The notes under the pieces: model-generated | The model's database searches: none | Seen by the model: only the letters and a program-made list of their open reading frames with translations | What the model was told of the DNA's origin: nothing | Shown here: positions 63,302 through 64,000 of the stretch, piece by piece | How positions within the stretch are numbered: the stretch's first letter is position 1 | Layout of the letters: the number at the start of each line of letters is the position of its first letter | Source of the DNA: Sphingomonas sp. So64.6b | Lineage (GTDB): Bacteria; Pseudomonadota; Alphaproteobacteria; Sphingomonadales; Sphingomonadaceae | Assembly: GCF_014171475.1 (NCBI RefSeq) | Contig: NZ_CP048817.1 | Location: 3,162,001 to 3,226,000, forward strand | Length of the DNA stretch: 64,000 nt | Reading direction: 5' to 3' | Program-made: the position numbers and the translations under genes

Positions 63302-64000
63302 GGTTTGGCCCCCGTCTTTGAATGGATGACGGCTGCCTGAGAACGGATGACGGCGGCACCGCTTTCGTACCAGGTCCTGGAACGGTTCACGATCGCGACC
63401 ACCGAAAGCATGACCGGTACTTCGATCAGCACGCCGACCACCGTCGCCAGCGCGGCGCCGGAGCGCAAGCCGAACAGCCCGATCGCCGCCGCGACCGCCA
63501 GTTCGAAGAAATTGCTCGCGCCGATCAGCGCCGATGGCCCGGCCACGCAATGCGCTTCGCCGGTGGCGCGATTGAGCCAGTAAGCGAGACCGGCGTTGAG
63601 ATAGACCTGGATCAGGATCGGCACGGCGAGCAGCGCGATGACCAAAGGCTGGGCGACGATCCTTTCCCCCTGGAAACCGAACAACAGCACCAGCGTGGCG
63701 AGCAGGGCAATGAGCGAAACCGGGCCGAGCCGCGCGAGCAGGCGGTCGAGCGCGAGCTGCCCGCCTGTTGCGAGAACAGCACGACGGAGCAGTTGGGCGA
63801 CGACCACCGGCACGACGATATAGAGCGCGACCGACAGCAGCAGCGTGTTCCACGGCACGGTGATCGCCGCGACGCCAAGCAGCAGCGCGACCAGGGGTGC
63901 GAACAGGAACAGCATCAGCACGTCGTTCAGCGCGACCTGCGCCAGCGTATAGGTCGGGTCGCCGTCGCACAGATTGGACCAGACAAAGACCATTGCGGTG
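63298..64000 (-). CDS. acr3: ACR3-family arsenite efflux transporter, N-terminus outside window
   Basis: The visible C-terminal ~230 residues include MVFVWSNLCDGDPTYTLAQVALNDVLMLFLFAPLVALLLG, IVVPVVVAQLLRRAVL and AGPSALIGASNFFELAVAAAIGLFGLRSGAALATVVGVLIEVPVMLSVVAIVNRSRTWY, the ACR3 signature in which the conserved Cys and acidic residues lie. The frame is still open at 64000, so the N-terminal ~110 residues lie beyond the window. The C-terminal tail contains a short repeat (AVIRSQAAVIHSKTGAKP). Exports arsenite; coupled to arsC by ATGA. Confidence 0.9.
   Translation of the reverse strand, partial: TAMVFVWSNLCDGDPTYTLAQVALNDVLMLFLFAPLVALLLGVAAITVPWNTLLLSVALYIVVPVVVAQLLRRAVLATGGQLALDRLLARLGPVSLIALLATLVLLFGFQGERIVAQPLVIALLAVPILIQVYLNAGLAYWLNRATGEAHCVAGPSALIGASNFFELAVAAAIGLFGLRSGAALATVVGVLIEVPVMLSVVAIVNRSRTWYESGAAVIRSQAAVIHSKTGAKP

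Overview
The window looks like a chromosomal segment of a sphingomonad (Sphingomonadaceae, Alphaproteobacteria). It is GC-rich, and the gene families fit: a czcCBA plus CDF block, a B3 metallo-beta-lactamase with a divergent LysR gene, ACR3/ArsC, a general-stress type promoter of the GGAAC-N16-CGTT form, and intergenic palindromic repeats containing the TTCGGGCTGAGCCTGTCGAAG type arm. There is no rRNA, tRNA, CRISPR array or intact insertion sequence that I can support. The taxonomic call is an inference from content and composition.

Layout. 1-8.3 kb: the N-terminal 450 codons of a trimeric autotransporter adhesin, an ECF sigma factor and a large membrane-anchored Ser/Thr kinase, then a DUF2809-type membrane protein, a ThuA-like protein, a hypothetical secreted protein and an M23 peptidase. 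8.4-14 kb: an S9 peptidase followed by an AT-richer patch of hypothetical genes (about 10.6-12.5 kb). 14-17.9 kb: a compact operon holding a phage-type large terminase with small regulatory/replication-like genes but no capsid, portal or integrase gene, and a divergent small gene behind a perfect palindrome. 17.9-24.4 kb: an ABC exporter, a HipBA toxin-antitoxin pair with operator palindromes, three small unknowns and an EamA transporter. 24.6-30.7 kb: an EF-hand protein, a B3 metallo-beta-lactamase whose first zinc histidine is replaced by Glu, its divergent AmpR-like LysR regulator, a large Ig-domain lipoprotein and a beta-barrel protein.

30.9-47.9 kb: a histidine kinase/LuxR-type response regulator pair, an SDR, then a neighbourhood of stress and repair genes (hydrophilic small proteins, ATP-dependent DNA ligase, AlkB, exonuclease III, catalase HPII, UvrB/C-motif protein, phasin-like protein) mixed with metabolic genes (NAD(P)H-hydrate dehydratase, GST, SMR exporter, acetyltransferase). 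At least one, probably two, sigma-EcfG-like promoters are visible there. 48-52.9 kb: a multi-PAS hybrid histidine kinase, an ohr/ohrR remnant that appears to have been fused by a deletion, a PilZ protein and L-serine dehydratase.

52.9-64 kb: a heavy-metal block on the minus strand (His-rich periplasmic protein, CzcC, CzcB, CzcA, CDF exporter, with ATGA overlaps at two of the junctions), preceded by a flippase and a CDP-alcohol phosphatidyltransferase, and then by arsC and acr3, the latter running off the window end. The most interesting items are the orphan terminase operon, the B3-E type lactamase with its candidate regulator and operator, the ohr/ohrR deletion fusion, and the stress-promoter cluster.
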